Source: Sphingomonas dokdonensis
GTDB taxonomy: Bacteria > Pseudomonadota > Alphaproteobacteria > Sphingomonadales > Sphingomonadaceae
Length of the DNA: 64,000 nucleotides
Direction: 5' to 3'
NCBI RefSeq assembly: GCF_002197685.1
Contig: NZ_NBBI01000005.1
Coordinates: 140,568-204,567, forward strand
The number at the start of each line of letters is the position of its first letter. The stretch's first letter is position 1. The notes under the pieces were generated by a model. It was not told the origin of the DNA. It searched no databases and worked only from the letters and a program-made list of their open reading frames with translations. Below, one piece after another: positions 9,369 to 18,780 of the stretch. The position numbers and the translations under genes were made by a program.

Positions 9369-9757
9369 GCGTCGGGGCTCCACGCCTCGTAATCTCCGGT
9401 CGCCGCCTGGCGCCGGCCGCCCATCTCCATCGCGCCCGACGGGCGATACGCCTCGGCGGTGCCGGTCATGTTGGGCTTGGCGGGCTTCTGCCACGGCCGC
9501 GGCGCCGGCAGCGCGTTGGCGGGTGCGGCGTCGACCTGATGGTGCAGCCAGCTGAACCATTCGGGGGGCACGCGGCTCGCATCGTTCGATCCGTTGTAGA
9601 TCACCCAGCGCCGCGGATTGCCCGCGCCATCCTTGCCGCCCTGGTAATAGACGTTGCCGAGCCCGTCCTCGCCGATGCGCGACATGCCGCGCAGCCCGAA
9701 CCAGGTGCCGATGGTGGCGCCGTTCCACCACGTGAAGGGATTGAGGTTGATGCCCAT
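9365..9757 (-). CDS. NADH:ubiquinone oxidoreductase NDUFA12-type accessory subunit
   Basis: A 130-residue relative of mitochondrial complex I subunit NDUFA12 (B17.2), part of the alphaproteobacterial 17-subunit complex I on the matrix/cytoplasmic side. Motifs are WWNGATIGTWFGLRG, GNVYYQG, RRWVIYNG and VPPEWFSWLHHQ, then GTAEAYRPSGAMEMGGRR near the C-terminus. I chose the ATG at 9757 (MGINLNPFTWW); an upstream ATG at 9814 adds only a low-complexity extension. Its stop overlaps the DUF2155 start. Confidence 0.95.
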   Translation of the reverse strand: MGINLNPFTWWNGATIGTWFGLRGMSRIGEDGLGNVYYQGGKDGAGNPRRWVIYNGSNDASRVPPEWFSWLHHQVDAAPANALPAPRPWQKPAKPNMTGTAEAYRPSGAMEMGGRRQAATGDYEAWSPDA

Positions 9758-9908
9758 ATCGCCTCCGCGCTTAGCCGCTGCCGCGCGGGGCTTCAATGGC
9801 GCGCGTCGCGTCATCTCGCCCCGGCATGCCGTTTGAACAGGATCGCCCCCTATGCAATCGCCGGCGTCCGTGCTTCAGGCGCCGCGCTTGAACAGGAATG
9901 CAGGTGCA

Positions 9909-11222
9909 ATGACCGATCAAACAGCGGCGCGGCCGTTCGGGTTCTGGATGGCGACGGCGCTGGTGGTCGGCTCGATGATCGGATCGGGCATCTTCGTGCT
10001 GCCGGCGCAGCTCGCCCCGTTCGGCGCCAGCGGCGCGGCGGCCTGGCTGATCGCCGTCGCCGGCGCGCTGGTGCTCGGCGGCGTGCTCACCCGCCTGGCG
10101 GCGGCCTTTCCCGATGCGAGCGGCGTAGTGGCGATCAGCGGCAGCGTGCTTGGCCCGCTTGCCGGCGTCTTGCTCGGCTGGAGCTATTGGGTCGGCGTCT
10201 GGGCCACCAATGCGATCATCGCGATCACCGCCGTCAACTACCTCGGCACGTTCCTGCCCGCCTTGACCGCCACGCCGCTTGCCGGCGCACTGTCCGCGAC
10301 GGGGCTGTTGTGGTTGCTGACGCTGAACAACCTGGGCGGGGCGCGCGCCGCCGGGCGGTTCCAGCTGGTGACCACCGTGCTGAAGCTGCTGCCGCTGCTC
10401 GCCGTCGTGCTGATCCTCGCCGGTCTCGCCGCGCAGGGCGGCGCCCAGTTCCGCGCGCATCCGCATGCGCCCTTTGCCATCGGTCAGGTTGCGCCCGCGC
10501 TGGCGCTCGTCTTCTTTGCGCTGATCGGGTTCGAGACCGCCAGCGTCGCCGCCGAGCGCGTGCGCGATCCCGCGCGCAACGTCGGCCGCGCCACCATGAC
10601 CGGCCTCGTCGTCACCAGCCTGTTCTATCTGCTGATCTGCACCGGCGTGATCTACGCCATGCCGCAGGCGACCATTGCCGCCTCGCCCGCCCCCGTCGCA
10701 TTGTTCGTGGAGACCTTCTGGGGCCGCACCGCCGGGCTGACCGTGGCGGCCTTCGCGGTGATCGCGGCGGTAGGCAGCCTCAACGGCTGGGTGCTGATGC
10801 AGGGTGAACTGCCGCTCGGCATGGCACGCGCCGGGCTGTTGCCGCGCTGGTTCGCGCGCGTGTCGCGCCGCGACGTGCCGGTGCGTGCGCTGCTCGTATC
10901 CAGCGTGCTCGCCAGCATCCTGATCCTCAGCAACGCGACGCGCGGCGGCGCCGGGCTGCTCGATTTCATGCTGCGGCTAACCGCGGCGGCGACCTTGTGG
11001 ATCTTTCTGGGCGGCTGCATCGCCGCGCTGGTCGCCGGTATCGGCCGGCTCCTGGCAACGATCGGCCTCGCCTTCACCTTGTGGACCCTGTGGGGCGCCG
11101 GCTGGGATGCGATCGCCTGGGGGCTGGCGCTGATGCTAACCGCGCTGCCGCTCTACTGGTTGCGGCCGCGCGGCGATCCCGTCGCCGCCGCACCTGCCGA
11201 CCCGCTCACTTCGCCCAGCTGA
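9909..11222 (+). CDS. APC-family amino acid permease
   Basis: A 437-residue inner-membrane transporter with about 12 transmembrane helices. The first helix holds the APC fingerprint GSMIGSGIFVLPAQLAPFG, and helix 6 has FFALIGFETASVAAERVRDP. These are the unwound helix segments that bind the substrate amine and carboxylate in AdiC and LeuT-fold transporters. The ATG at 9909 (MTDQTAARPFGFW) fits the family better than one at 9852. Substrate cannot be assigned; arginine/agmatine antiporters and YjeH-type exporters are the nearest kinds. Its end overlaps the convergent DUF192 gene by 17 bp. Confidence 0.88.
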   Translation: MTDQTAARPFGFWMATALVVGSMIGSGIFVLPAQLAPFGASGAAAWLIAVAGALVLGGVLTRLAAAFPDASGVVAISGSVLGPLAGVLLGWSYWVGVWATNAIIAITAVNYLGTFLPALTATPLAGALSATGLLWLLTLNNLGGARAAGRFQLVTTVLKLLPLLAVVLILAGLAAQGGAQFRAHPHAPFAIGQVAPALALVFFALIGFETASVAAERVRDPARNVGRATMTGLVVTSLFYLLICTGVIYAMPQATIAASPAPVALFVETFWGRTAGLTVAAFAVIAAVGSLNGWVLMQGELPLGMARAGLLPRWFARVSRRDVPVRALLVSSVLASILILSNATRGGAGLLDFMLRLTAAATLWIFLGGCIAALVAGIGRLLATIGLAFTLWTLWGAGWDAIAWGLALMLTALPLYWLRPRGDPVAAAPADPLTSPS

Positions 11223-11691
11223 CCTTGTCGCCTTCCGCGATCCCAAGCTCCGCCGCGCGCCCGCCATTCAGCTCCAGCACTGCCGAAACCGGCTCACCCG
11301 ATGGCACCTGCGCCTCGGAGAAAGGCACGGTGTTCTCCGCGATGCGCGCGATGGTGCCGTCCGCGCGAATAAAGATGATGTCGAGCGGCGAGGGCGTGTT
11401 CTTCATCCAGAAGCTCGCCTCGCGCGGCCCACCACCTTCGGGCGGATAGGGCGCGAACAGCATGCCGCCATCCTTGGGAATGTCGGTGCGATACATCAGG
11501 CCGCGCTGCTGCTTCTCGACCGTATCAGCCACCTCCACGCGAAAGACGTGCCGACCGTTGGTGCTGGCGATCGTCAGTTCGGTAAGCGGAGCCCGCGCCG
11601 CCTCGTTCCCGGCTGTCGCGGCAGCATCGCGCCCGGTGCAGGCGGACGCACCGATCAGCAGCGCCAGCGCCGCAAGCCCGTGAACCTTCAT
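11206..11691 (-). CDS. DUF192 family lipoprotein
   Basis: A 161-aa product beginning MKVHGLAALALLIGASAC, a lipoprotein signal with lipobox GASAC. The mature part is a DUF192 domain (PF02643) with VEVADTVEKQQRGLMYRTDI, ASFWMKNTPSPLDIIFI and NTVPFSEAQVPSGEP. DUF192 proteins are exported beta folds of unknown function. The start is three bases after the stop of the double cold-shock gene, an arrangement widespread in alphaproteobacteria. The 3' end overlaps the convergent permease gene by 17 bp. Confidence 0.92.
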   Translation of the reverse strand: MKVHGLAALALLIGASACTGRDAAATAGNEAARAPLTELTIASTNGRHVFRVEVADTVEKQQRGLMYRTDIPKDGGMLFAPYPPEGGGPREASFWMKNTPSPLDIIFIRADGTIARIAENTVPFSEAQVPSGEPVSAVLELNGGRAAELGIAEGDKVSWAK

Positions 11692-11692
11692 T

Positions 11693-12250
11693 CTATTTCT
11701 CCCGTACGACGCTGACCGCCATCGGCCCCTTGTTCCCGTCCACAACGCGCGCGCGCAGGCGTTGTTCGGGAAGCACGTCGGCAATGTCGCCGCGGCGCAG
11801 CGTTTCCATGTGCACGAAGATATCGCCGGGCACGTCGTCGCGCACCAGAAATCCGTAGCCTTTCAGGCGATTGAACCACTTTACCGAGACCGGCTCCCAA
11901 TCCCCCGCCTCGTCGATCAAAGTGGCCGGATCGACCCGGCTCGCCGGGCGCGACGCTGGCTCGACGGCGGTGGACGTGTCGATCGACAGGATCTCGCGGG
12001 CCTGAAAGCCGCGCTCGCCCCGTACCGCAATGGCGTTGATGCGCGTGCCCTCGGGCAAGCTGCGACGGCCAAGCGGCTGCAACACCGAAAAATGGATCAG
12101 CACATCGCCGATCTGGCCTTCGTCGGGCACCAGAAAGCCGAACCCGCGCGTGACATCGAACCACTTCAGCATGCCCACCACGGGCACACCGTCCTCTTCG
12201 CTCGCCAATGTGCCCTCGACTTTCAGGTCCTCAGGCGGGTCGCTGCGCAT
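11693..12250 (-). CDS. Double cold-shock domain protein
   Basis: A 185-aa cytoplasmic nucleic acid-binding protein with two cold-shock domains. Domain 1 spans about residues 24-90 ([28 protein letters not shown]). Domain 2 spans about 118-183 ([28 protein letters not shown]). Both keep the RNP1-like GFGFL/GYGFL and RNP2-like IHF/FVH surfaces that stack on single-stranded RNA or DNA. This tandem form is typical of alphaproteobacteria, for instance the CspC/CspD group of Caulobacter. Translation continues almost directly into the DUF192 lipoprotein gene. Confidence 0.93.
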   Translation of the reverse strand: MRSDPPEDLKVEGTLASEEDGVPVVGMLKWFDVTRGFGFLVPDEGQIGDVLIHFSVLQPLGRRSLPEGTRINAIAVRGERGFQAREILSIDTSTAVEPASRPASRVDPATLIDEAGDWEPVSVKWFNRLKGYGFLVRDDVPGDIFVHMETLRRGDIADVLPEQRLRARVVDGNKGPMAVSVVREK

Positions 12251-12324
12251 ATTAATCCAATCCCCCGGAGAAAGACGCTAGCATGGTTGACGCGCTGCAC
12301 AACATCACAGAGCAGAAACGATCA

Positions 12325-12849
12325 TCATTGATCGGGCGTCAGATCGGCGCCTGGCGGTGCCGACACGATCCGTCGCGCCAGAGCAAAGCCGTGCCCCGCA
12401 CGCAGCATGGCGGCGATCTGCCGTTCGCGGGTGCGATCGTCGGCCGGCGTTCGCGCATAGGGGCCGAAGCGGCGCCGCCGGGCGAGCGCCAGCGCGCTGG
12501 CAAAGGCATCCTCCGCGCTTTGTTCCAGCGCCGGGGCGGCATCGTCCTCGTCGACATGCGCCGCGCGCAGCGCCTGCGACACGCGGCGCACGCCATAGCC
12601 GCGCCGCGTGAGCGATCGGGCGCGTGCCTCCGCAAAGACGCCATCGTTGACATAGCCGAGCGCGGCCATCCGCTCCGCTAGGTCGGCGGGGTCGACGATC
12701 GCGCCGGACCAGCCCCGCTCACGCACCTTGCGCGCGAGATAGGCGGCCAATTTGCCGCGCGTCGTGGCGAAGCGCTCGACATAGCGCAGCGCCAGCGCCT
12801 CCAGCTTGGCGGCGTCCAGCGGCGGTGGTTGGCGTCTGGTATCGGGCAT
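12325..12849 (-). CDS. recX: Regulatory protein RecX
   Basis: Modulates RecA filaments and ATPase activity. The 174-residue protein is built of three-helix RecX repeats, with ALRYVERFATTRGKLAAYLARKV, MAALGYVNDGVFAEARARSL and RRGYGVRRVSQALRA matching the conserved pattern. The C-terminal part (RTRERQIAAMLRAGHGFALARRIV) is the last repeat. I chose the ATG at 12849 (MPDTRRQPPPLDAAKL); the frame stays open to 13110 but upstream residues are low-complexity and unlike the family. recA is not in the window. It lies 74 bases upstream of the double cold-shock gene on the same strand. Confidence 0.9.
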   Translation of the reverse strand: MPDTRRQPPPLDAAKLEALALRYVERFATTRGKLAAYLARKVRERGWSGAIVDPADLAERMAALGYVNDGVFAEARARSLTRRGYGVRRVSQALRAAHVDEDDAAPALEQSAEDAFASALALARRRRFGPYARTPADDRTRERQIAAMLRAGHGFALARRIVSAPPGADLTPDQ

Positions 12850-12984
12850 CCGCCTTCTTGTTGCCACACTGGAGTTGGAATTTGAACGTGGCGCTCTATC
12901 AGATGGCCGGCTCGGCTTGTGGCCATCCTGATATGCGTCGGCGCCCTTGCGGCACCCCGAGCGAGATTTTTGAGCAAAGCATTT

Positions 12985-14718
12985 ATGACCAGCGCGACCC
13001 TTACTCCCACCCCCAGCAGCGATGCACAGCCGCGCCGATTCGCCGATTTCGCGACATTGGGCGACGCGCTGGACTATGCCGCGCAGGGGACGCGCGGGCT
13101 GAACTTCCACGATGCGCGCGGTACATTGGTACGCCCGTATCCGTTCCGCGAGCTGCGCGGCGATGCGATCGCCGCCGCTTACCGGCTGATCGCCGCGGGT
13201 GTGGCGCCGGGTGAACGCGTGGCGCTGGTGGCCGAAACGAGCGCCGAATTCGCCGCCTTATTCTTTGGCACCGTTTACGCCGGCGCGTGGCCCGTGCCGC
13301 TGCCGCTGCCGACCTCGTTCGGCGGCAAGGAATCGTACATCGATCAATTGCGCGTTCAGCTGACCAGCTGCGATCCCGTGATGCTGATCTATCCGCCCGA
13401 ACTGGCGGAGATGGCAGGCGCTGCGGCAGCGGCCGTCGATACGCAGGGAGTCGACTGGGCGGACCTGCTCGGCCGCGATGCGCCGGCGGTGGACCTGCCG
13501 CACGCCGACGGCGAGGACATCGCCTATCTGCAATATTCCAGCGGCTCGACGCGCTTCCCGCACGGCGTCGCGATCACCCACCACGCGTTGCTCAACAACC
13601 TTGCTGCGCATTCCCACGGCATGGAGCTGATCGAAAGCGACCGCTGCATCTCCTGGCTGCCGTGGTATCACGACATGGGGCTGGTCGGCTGCTTCCTGTC
13701 GCCCGTCGCCAATCAGGTGTCGGTGGATTACCTGAAGACCGAAGATTTCGCGCGCCGCCCGCTGGCCTGGCTCGATCTCATCAGCCGCAATCCCGGTACC
13801 TCGATCAGCTATTCGCCGACTTTCGGCTACGACATCTGCTCACGCCGCATGTCGAGCCAGACGAAGGCCGCCGACCGCTTCGACCTATCGCGCTGGCGCC
13901 TGGCCGGTAATGGCGCGGACATGATCCGGCCCGACGTGATGCAGGGTTTCGTCGACGCCTTTGCCGATGCCGGGTTCGAGGCGACTGCCTTTCTCCCCTC
14001 CTACGGCCTTGCCGAGGCGACGCTCGCGGTATCAATCATGCCGCCGGGCGAGGGCATTCGCGTCGAGCTGGTCGAGGAAACGCAGCTGTCGGGCGTCCCT
14101 GCCGGGCAGGACCGGCCGCAGCGCTACCGCGCGATCGTGAATTGCGGCAAGCCGGTGCGCGACATGACCGTGGAGATCCGCGAGGAGGACGGCACTCCGC
14201 TGCCCGAGCGTGCGATCGGCAAGGTGTGGTGCAGCGGCCCGTCCCTGATGGTCGGCTATTTCCGCGACGACGCCGCGACCGAGGCCTGCCTCACCGATGG
14301 CTGGCTCGACACGGGCGACATGGGCTATCTGTCGGACGGCTACATCTACATCGTCGGCCGCGCCAAGGACATGATCATCGTCAACGGCCGCAACCATTGG
14401 CCGCAGGACATCGAGTGGGCGGTCGAGCAACTCCCCGGCTTCAAGCAGGGCGACATTGCCGCCTTTGCGATCACCACGCCGGGCGGTGAGGAAACCCCCG
14501 CGGTGCTGGTCCAGTGCCGCACCTCCGACGATGACGAGCGCAGCCGCCTGCGCGACGAGATCCGCGACCGCGTCCGCGCGGTGACCGGCATGAACTGCGT
14601 CATCGAACTGATTCCGCCCCGCACGCTGCCGCGCACCAGTTCGGGCAAGCTAAGCCGCGCCAAGGCGCGCAACCTGTATCTGTCGGGTGAGATCAAGCCG
14701 TACGCGGTCGCCGCGTAA
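12985..14718 (+). CDS. Fatty acyl-AMP ligase / acyl-CoA synthetase family
   Basis: A 577-aa ANL-superfamily adenylating enzyme of the FAAL type (FadD32-like). Visible motifs: the P-loop YLQYSSGSTRFPHGVAITH, SWLPWYHDMGLVGCFL, the FLPSYGLAEATLAVS motif, GWLDTGDMGYLSDGYIYIVG, and the C-terminal SGKLSRAKARNLYLSGE with the catalytic lysine. FAALs make acyl-adenylates from fatty acids and ATP and pass them to acyl carriers. In sphingomonads a FAAL-type ligase is linked to acyl supply for sphingolipid synthesis, but no serine palmitoyltransferase gene is near here, so that role is only possible. ATG 12985 (MTSATLTPTPS) is preferred over upstream 12919. Confidence 0.85.
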   Translation: MTSATLTPTPSSDAQPRRFADFATLGDALDYAAQGTRGLNFHDARGTLVRPYPFRELRGDAIAAAYRLIAAGVAPGERVALVAETSAEFAALFFGTVYAGAWPVPLPLPTSFGGKESYIDQLRVQLTSCDPVMLIYPPELAEMAGAAAAAVDTQGVDWADLLGRDAPAVDLPHADGEDIAYLQYSSGSTRFPHGVAITHHALLNNLAAHSHGMELIESDRCISWLPWYHDMGLVGCFLSPVANQVSVDYLKTEDFARRPLAWLDLISRNPGTSISYSPTFGYDICSRRMSSQTKAADRFDLSRWRLAGNGADMIRPDVMQGFVDAFADAGFEATAFLPSYGLAEATLAVSIMPPGEGIRVELVEETQLSGVPAGQDRPQRYRAIVNCGKPVRDMTVEIREEDGTPLPERAIGKVWCSGPSLMVGYFRDDAATEACLTDGWLDTGDMGYLSDGYIYIVGRAKDMIIVNGRNHWPQDIEWAVEQLPGFKQGDIAAFAITTPGGEETPAVLVQCRTSDDDERSRLRDEIRDRVRAVTGMNCVIELIPPRTLPRTSSGKLSRAKARNLYLSGEIKPYAVAA

Positions 14719-15098
14719 GATGCGGGCGCCCCTGGATTGCCCAGGCAATCCAGGGAGTCGCCGCGACGGGCAGCGGGCCGGCGCAGCCGGTCCCGTCTGA
14801 CGGCGTAGCGCCAACCCGACGGTGACCTACCCACGTCGTCATGCCGGGCTTGTCCCGGCATCCACCGTGCCGCTCATTCAACGGCTGTGGGACTCGCGGA
14901 TAAGTGGATGCCGGCGCAGGGCCGGCATGACGTTATTGGATCGCCAGCATTTCTAGAACGGACGTCATCCCGGACTTGATCCGGGATCCAAGCCCCAGCG
15001 AACGCTGCCGCCATTTGCTTGGACGACACGTTCCATCACAGCTAAAGTCCTGGGCGACGGACAGATCGTAACCAGGGCGACCAAAGCCGCCCTCGTCC
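14719..15098. repeat. Intergenic palindrome cluster (REP-like) between FAAL and the 73-aa gene
   Basis: No gene is visible in these 380 bases. A 12-bp perfect inverted repeat with CCCTGGATTGCC as left arm (14730-14755) lies just after the ligase stop and could end transcription, though no T-run follows. Three REP-like palindromes follow: 14838-14865 (CATGCCGGG... CCCGGCATCC type), 14905-14932 (the same element inverted), and 14963-14993 (CATCCCGGA... TCCGGGATCC variant). The first two form an inverted doublet able to fold into one long hairpin. The same elements recur at 31.3, 38.1, 53.5, 57.0 and 61 kb. Confidence 0.8.
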
Positions 15099-15320
15099 TC
15101 AAGCCGCGCGCATGTCCTGCATCCGCCGCGCCCGCGCCTTGGCGGTCAGCACGATGTGCCCGCGTTTCTCCTGCACCCAGCCTTGCCGGGTCAGCGCGTC
15201 GAGCGTCATCGGGCAGTCGCCACGCGAAATCATCAGATGCGGGCCGGCAGCCCGCGCGGAACCAAGAATGTGTTCGAGCAGCTCGGCGGTGAGCCAAGCG
15301 CCATCGTCTTGCTGACCCAA
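15099..15320 (-). CDS. Hypothetical protein, 73 aa, possible winged-helix
   Basis: A 73-residue frame begins at a TTG at 15320, the only plausible start before an upstream in-frame stop. The sequence (GAWLTAELLEHILGSARAAG, TLDALTRQGWVQEKRGHIVL, TAKARARRMQDM) looks like a helix followed by a turn and a wing, as in small MarR-like or PadR-like folds. It has balanced composition and one cysteine. No family is recognised with confidence. It stands alone between the ligase and acs regions. Confidence 0.5.
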   Translation of the reverse strand: MGQQDDGAWLTAELLEHILGSARAAGPHLMISRGDCPMTLDALTRQGWVQEKRGHIVLTAKARARRMQDMRAA

Positions 15321-15554
15321 TGCGACCCCCCACGGGTTTGAACGGCAGCGTTATCGTGTGCCTGCAGGAGGATAGATTCTCTTTGGCCGGGTCAACCGAT
15401 TCGTCGGCCGAAGGTGACTGAGCGGGCGGAATCGACGCTGAACCGTTGGCTGCTCGAGCCGACGTGCTGAAAACGCCGCCGCAAGCCGCAAATGCGCGCG
15501 GGTCGCAGGGTAGCGGCGCTATCCGAGTCGCCGGCGCGCCGCCCTGCCAAGCGG

Positions 15555-17492
15555 TTAGCCGACGCGATGCGCGACCAGGTCGTCCACCACCGCCGGATCG
15601 GCCAGTGTTGATGTATCGCCCAGGCCCCCCACGTCGCCTTCCGCAATCTTGCGCAGGATTCGCCGCATGATCTTCCCCGACCGTGTTTTGGGCAGCCCAG
15701 GGGCGAACTGGATCGCATCGGGGCTGGCGATCGGCCCGATCTCCTTGCGCACCCATTGCCTGAGCTCACCCGCCAGATCGTCCGACCCCTCCACGCCCGA
15801 ATTCAGCGTGACGTAGGCGTAGATGCCTTGTCCCTTCACGTCGTGCGGCATGCCGACCACCGCGGCCTCCGCCACCTTGGGATGCAGCACCAGCGCGCTT
15901 TCCACCTCGGCCGTTCCCATGCGGTGGCCGGAGACGTTCAGCACATCGTCCACGCGGCCGGTGATCCAGTAATAACCGTCCTCGTCGCGGCGGCATCCGT
16001 CGCCGGTGAAGTACTTGCCGCGATAGGTGGTGAAATAGGTCTGGAAGAACCGTTCGTGATCGCCCCACACGGTGCGCATCTGCCCCGGCCAACTCGCCGT
16101 AATGCACAGATTGCCGCTCGTCTCGCCGTCCAGCACCGAACCATTCTCGTCGACCAGTTGCGGCTGCACGCCGGGCAGCGGGCGGGTGGCGGAGCCCGGC
16201 TTCAGGTCGGTCGCGCCGGGCAGCGGCGCGATCAGTGCGCCGCCCGTCTCGGTCTGCCACCAGGTGTCAACGATTGGCGAACGCCCCTCGCCCACCACAT
16301 CATGGTACCAGCGCCACGCCTCCGGATTGATCGGCTCGCCCACTGTACCGAGCAGCTTCAGGCTCGCCCGGTTGGTCGCCTTCACCGGCGCGTCGCCCTC
16401 CTTCATCAGCGCGCGCAGCGCGGTCGGTGCGGTGAACAGCGTGTGCACCTGGTGCCGGTCGACCACCTGCCAGATGCGGCTGGCGTCCGGCCAGTTGGGC
16501 AACCCCTCGTACATCAGCGTCGTCGCGCCGTTCGCCAGCGGGCCATAGATCACATAGGTATGCCCGGTCACCCAGCCGATATCGGCGGCACACCAGAAGA
16601 CGTTGCCGGGACGATAGTCGAACACGAGATCGTGGGTGAAGCTGGCCCACAGCAGATAGCCGCCGGTGGTATGCAGCACGCCCTTGGGCTTCCCCGTCGA
16701 CCCGGAGGTGTAGAGGATGAACAGCGGGTCCTCCGCCTCCATCGGCTCGGGCGCGCAGTCGGCCGCCACATCGGCAGCGGCCTCGTGGTACCAAACGTCA
16801 CGATCGTGCATCGGCACATCGTCACCGGTCGCCTTGACGACGATCACCCGTTCCAGGCTGGGCGCATGCGCCGCGGCGGCGTCGACATTGGCCTTCAGCG
16901 GAATGCGCTTGCCGCCGCGCCGCCCGCAGTCGGCGGTGACGACCAGCTTGGAGTCGCAATCCTCGATCCGGCCGGCGAGCGCCTCGGGCGAAAAGCCGCC
17001 GAACACCACCGAATGGATCGCACCGATTCGCGCGCAGGCGAGCAGCGCAAACGCCGCCTCGGGGATCATCGGCAGGTAGATCGTCACGCGGTCGCCCTTC
17101 GCTACCCCCTGCGCCTTCAGCACGTTGGCGAAGCGGCAGACCTCGGCATGCAGCTCGGCATAGGTGAAGCGCTTCGCCTCCTCGCCCGGCTCGTCGGGTT
17201 CCCAGATGATCGCGACGGTGTCGCCGCGTTCCGCCAGATGCCGATCCAAGCAGTTGGCGGACACGTTGAGCACGCCGTCCTTGAACCAGCTGATGCCGAA
17301 ATCCGCCTCGTCGAACGACCAGTCGCCCGCAACCGTCGGCGCCTTCACCCAATCGAGCCGCGCCGCCTGCTCCAGCCAGAAGGCATCTGGATCACGCGCG
17401 GCGGCGGCATACATCGCCTCATAGCCGGCGCGATCCACCTTTGCCTCGGCGGCCCAGTCCGCGGGTACCGGGTAAAGCTGCTGGTCGGCCAT
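15555..17492 (-). CDS. acs: Acetate-CoA ligase (acetyl-CoA synthetase)
   Basis: Activates acetate to acetyl-CoA through acetyl-AMP in the cytoplasm. The 645-aa length is standard. Motifs: N-terminal ACAS region ([20 protein letters not shown]), the P-loop [36 protein letters not shown], the [11 protein letters not shown] motif, and the C-terminal [19 protein letters not shown] containing the lysine that is acetylated to switch the enzyme off. A good Shine-Dalgarno (AAGGAGA) precedes the ATG. No acetyltransferase or deacetylase regulator is adjacent. Confidence 0.97.
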   Translation of the reverse strand: MADQQLYPVPADWAAEAKVDRAGYEAMYAAAARDPDAFWLEQAARLDWVKAPTVAGDWSFDEADFGISWFKDGVLNVSANCLDRHLAERGDTVAIIWEPDEPGEEAKRFTYAELHAEVCRFANVLKAQGVAKGDRVTIYLPMIPEAAFALLACARIGAIHSVVFGGFSPEALAGRIEDCDSKLVVTADCGRRGGKRIPLKANVDAAAAHAPSLERVIVVKATGDDVPMHDRDVWYHEAAADVAADCAPEPMEAEDPLFILYTSGSTGKPKGVLHTTGGYLLWASFTHDLVFDYRPGNVFWCAADIGWVTGHTYVIYGPLANGATTLMYEGLPNWPDASRIWQVVDRHQVHTLFTAPTALRALMKEGDAPVKATNRASLKLLGTVGEPINPEAWRWYHDVVGEGRSPIVDTWWQTETGGALIAPLPGATDLKPGSATRPLPGVQPQLVDENGSVLDGETSGNLCITASWPGQMRTVWGDHERFFQTYFTTYRGKYFTGDGCRRDEDGYYWITGRVDDVLNVSGHRMGTAEVESALVLHPKVAEAAVVGMPHDVKGQGIYAYVTLNSGVEGSDDLAGELRQWVRKEIGPIASPDAIQFAPGLPKTRSGKIMRRILRKIAEGDVGGLGDTSTLADPAVVDDLVAHRVG

Positions 17493-17567
17493 GCATCGTC
17501 TCCTTTGCCTGCGTGTTGCCCGCTGGCATGGAGGCTTGGCAACCGTCTTGCTTGCGCGGCGCTCAGA

Positions 17568-18185
17568 TCAGCGCAGCTGTTCCAGGATACCGTTGATGAC
17601 GAACTGCACCGCCAGCGCCGCTAGCAGCACGCCCAGCAACCGGGTGATCACCGCCTCGATCTTGTGCCCCAGCAGTCGCATCAGCGGCCCGGCCGCAAGC
17701 AGCGCCACAAGGGTCAGCAGCAAAATGGTGGCTAGGGCGGCGAGCACGATCAACGATCGCTCCAGCCCGTCGTTGCGCGCCATCAGCAGCATGACGCTCG
17801 CGATCGAGCCAGGACCGGCGATCATCGGCATCGCCATGGGAAAGATCGAGACGTCCTCGGCCTCTTCGGGCGTAATGTTGGCCGCACGATCCTCGCGCCG
17901 CTGCGTGCGCTTTTCGAACACCATCTCCAGCGCGATGAGGAACAGCATGATGCCGCCCGCAATACGGAATGAGGCAAGCTCGATGCCAAGCCCGTGCAGC
18001 AGCTTTTCGCCAAACAGCGCGAACACCAGCAGGATCGCCGAGGCAACGCCCACCGCGCGGATCGCCATGGAGCGCCGCTGCGCCGCGCTCGCGCCGTTCG
18101 TCAGGCCCGCGTAGATCGGCGCGCAGCCCGGCGGATCGATCACCACGAAAAATGTGATGAGCGCGGAGATGTAGAGTTCGATCAT
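17568..18185 (-). CDS. MarC family integral membrane protein
   Basis: A 205-aa inner-membrane protein with six predicted helices. It begins MIELYISALITFFVVIDPPG, the MarC signature with the IDPPG motif, and has a second half-repeat around MAMPMIAGPGSIASVMLL. MarC/UPF0056 proteins were once linked to multiple antibiotic resistance, but the function is unknown. Its ATG overlaps the stop of the upstream NTF2-like exported protein gene by four bases (ATGA), so it is probably part of the yggT-DUF167-folD run. Confidence 0.93.
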   Translation of the reverse strand: MIELYISALITFFVVIDPPGCAPIYAGLTNGASAAQRRSMAIRAVGVASAILLVFALFGEKLLHGLGIELASFRIAGGIMLFLIALEMVFEKRTQRREDRAANITPEEAEDVSIFPMAMPMIAGPGSIASVMLLMARNDGLERSLIVLAALATILLLTLVALLAAGPLMRLLGHKIEAVITRLLGVLLAALAVQFVINGILEQLR

Positions 18186-18778
18186 GATCGCCTCGGCTTG
18201 GGGGCAGGGACGCGATCGTCGATCACGGTTTCATAGGCTGCGCCGGTCCACATCTGCACGGTAAAGCGGTGGCCGCCGTCGGGCGCAACCTGCCAATGCC
18301 AGCGCAGCGTGGCGTCGCGCGATGCGCCGCCGCTGTTTTCCGCCTCTTTGTTGTGCGTCGGCGTGCCCTTGCACGCGGCGCGGCGAAGGCGCGGCTTTGC
18401 CACGCGCGGGCGTGGCGCCGCCACATCGCCGCCTCCATCGAGCAGCCAGCGCCACTCCCCGTCCGGCTGCCGCCGCCAGATGGTCGAAAAGAAACTGTGC
18501 CGCCCGCCCGGCCAGAACGCGCCGCCGGTATTCGCCGCGGTCACGCCGTCGCACGAGACGAAGCTCGCAGTCGGCCACCAATTCACGGACTGGGGCGGAT
18601 CGGGCGCGTCCTTCAGCGCCACCGAGACCGGCTGCGGCGGCAGGAAGATCGCGTCCTTCGCCGCCCATTTGCGAAAGGCGGTCCATTGCCCCAGCTTCTG
18701 CGCGTCGGCAGCGAACGCATGCTCCGCCTCCACCGCGCTCTGCGGCGCGGCAGCCGCCAGCAGCAGGGCGACGAGCAC
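18182..18778 (-). CDS. Exported NTF2-like protein of unknown function
   Basis: I chose a GTG start at 18778, two bases after the folD stop, giving a 198-aa protein with a short signal sequence (LVALLLAAAAPQSAV). The same frame is open far upstream inside folD, but that part is a shadow. The mature region has the NTF2/SnoaL-like pattern (AFAADAQKLGQWTAFRKWAA, WWPTASFVSCDGVTAANTGG, FFSTIWRRQPDGEWRWLLDG), as found in steroid-isomerase-like folds. It probably binds a small hydrophobic ligand in the periplasm, but this is inference. Coupled to marC by ATGA. Confidence 0.75.
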   Translation of the reverse strand: MLVALLLAAAAPQSAVEAEHAFAADAQKLGQWTAFRKWAAKDAIFLPPQPVSVALKDAPDPPQSVNWWPTASFVSCDGVTAANTGGAFWPGGRHSFFSTIWRRQPDGEWRWLLDGGGDVAAPRPRVAKPRLRRAACKGTPTHNKEAENSGGASRDATLRWHWQVAPDGGHRFTVQMWTGAAYETVIDDRVPAPKPRRS

Positions 18779-18780
18779 GC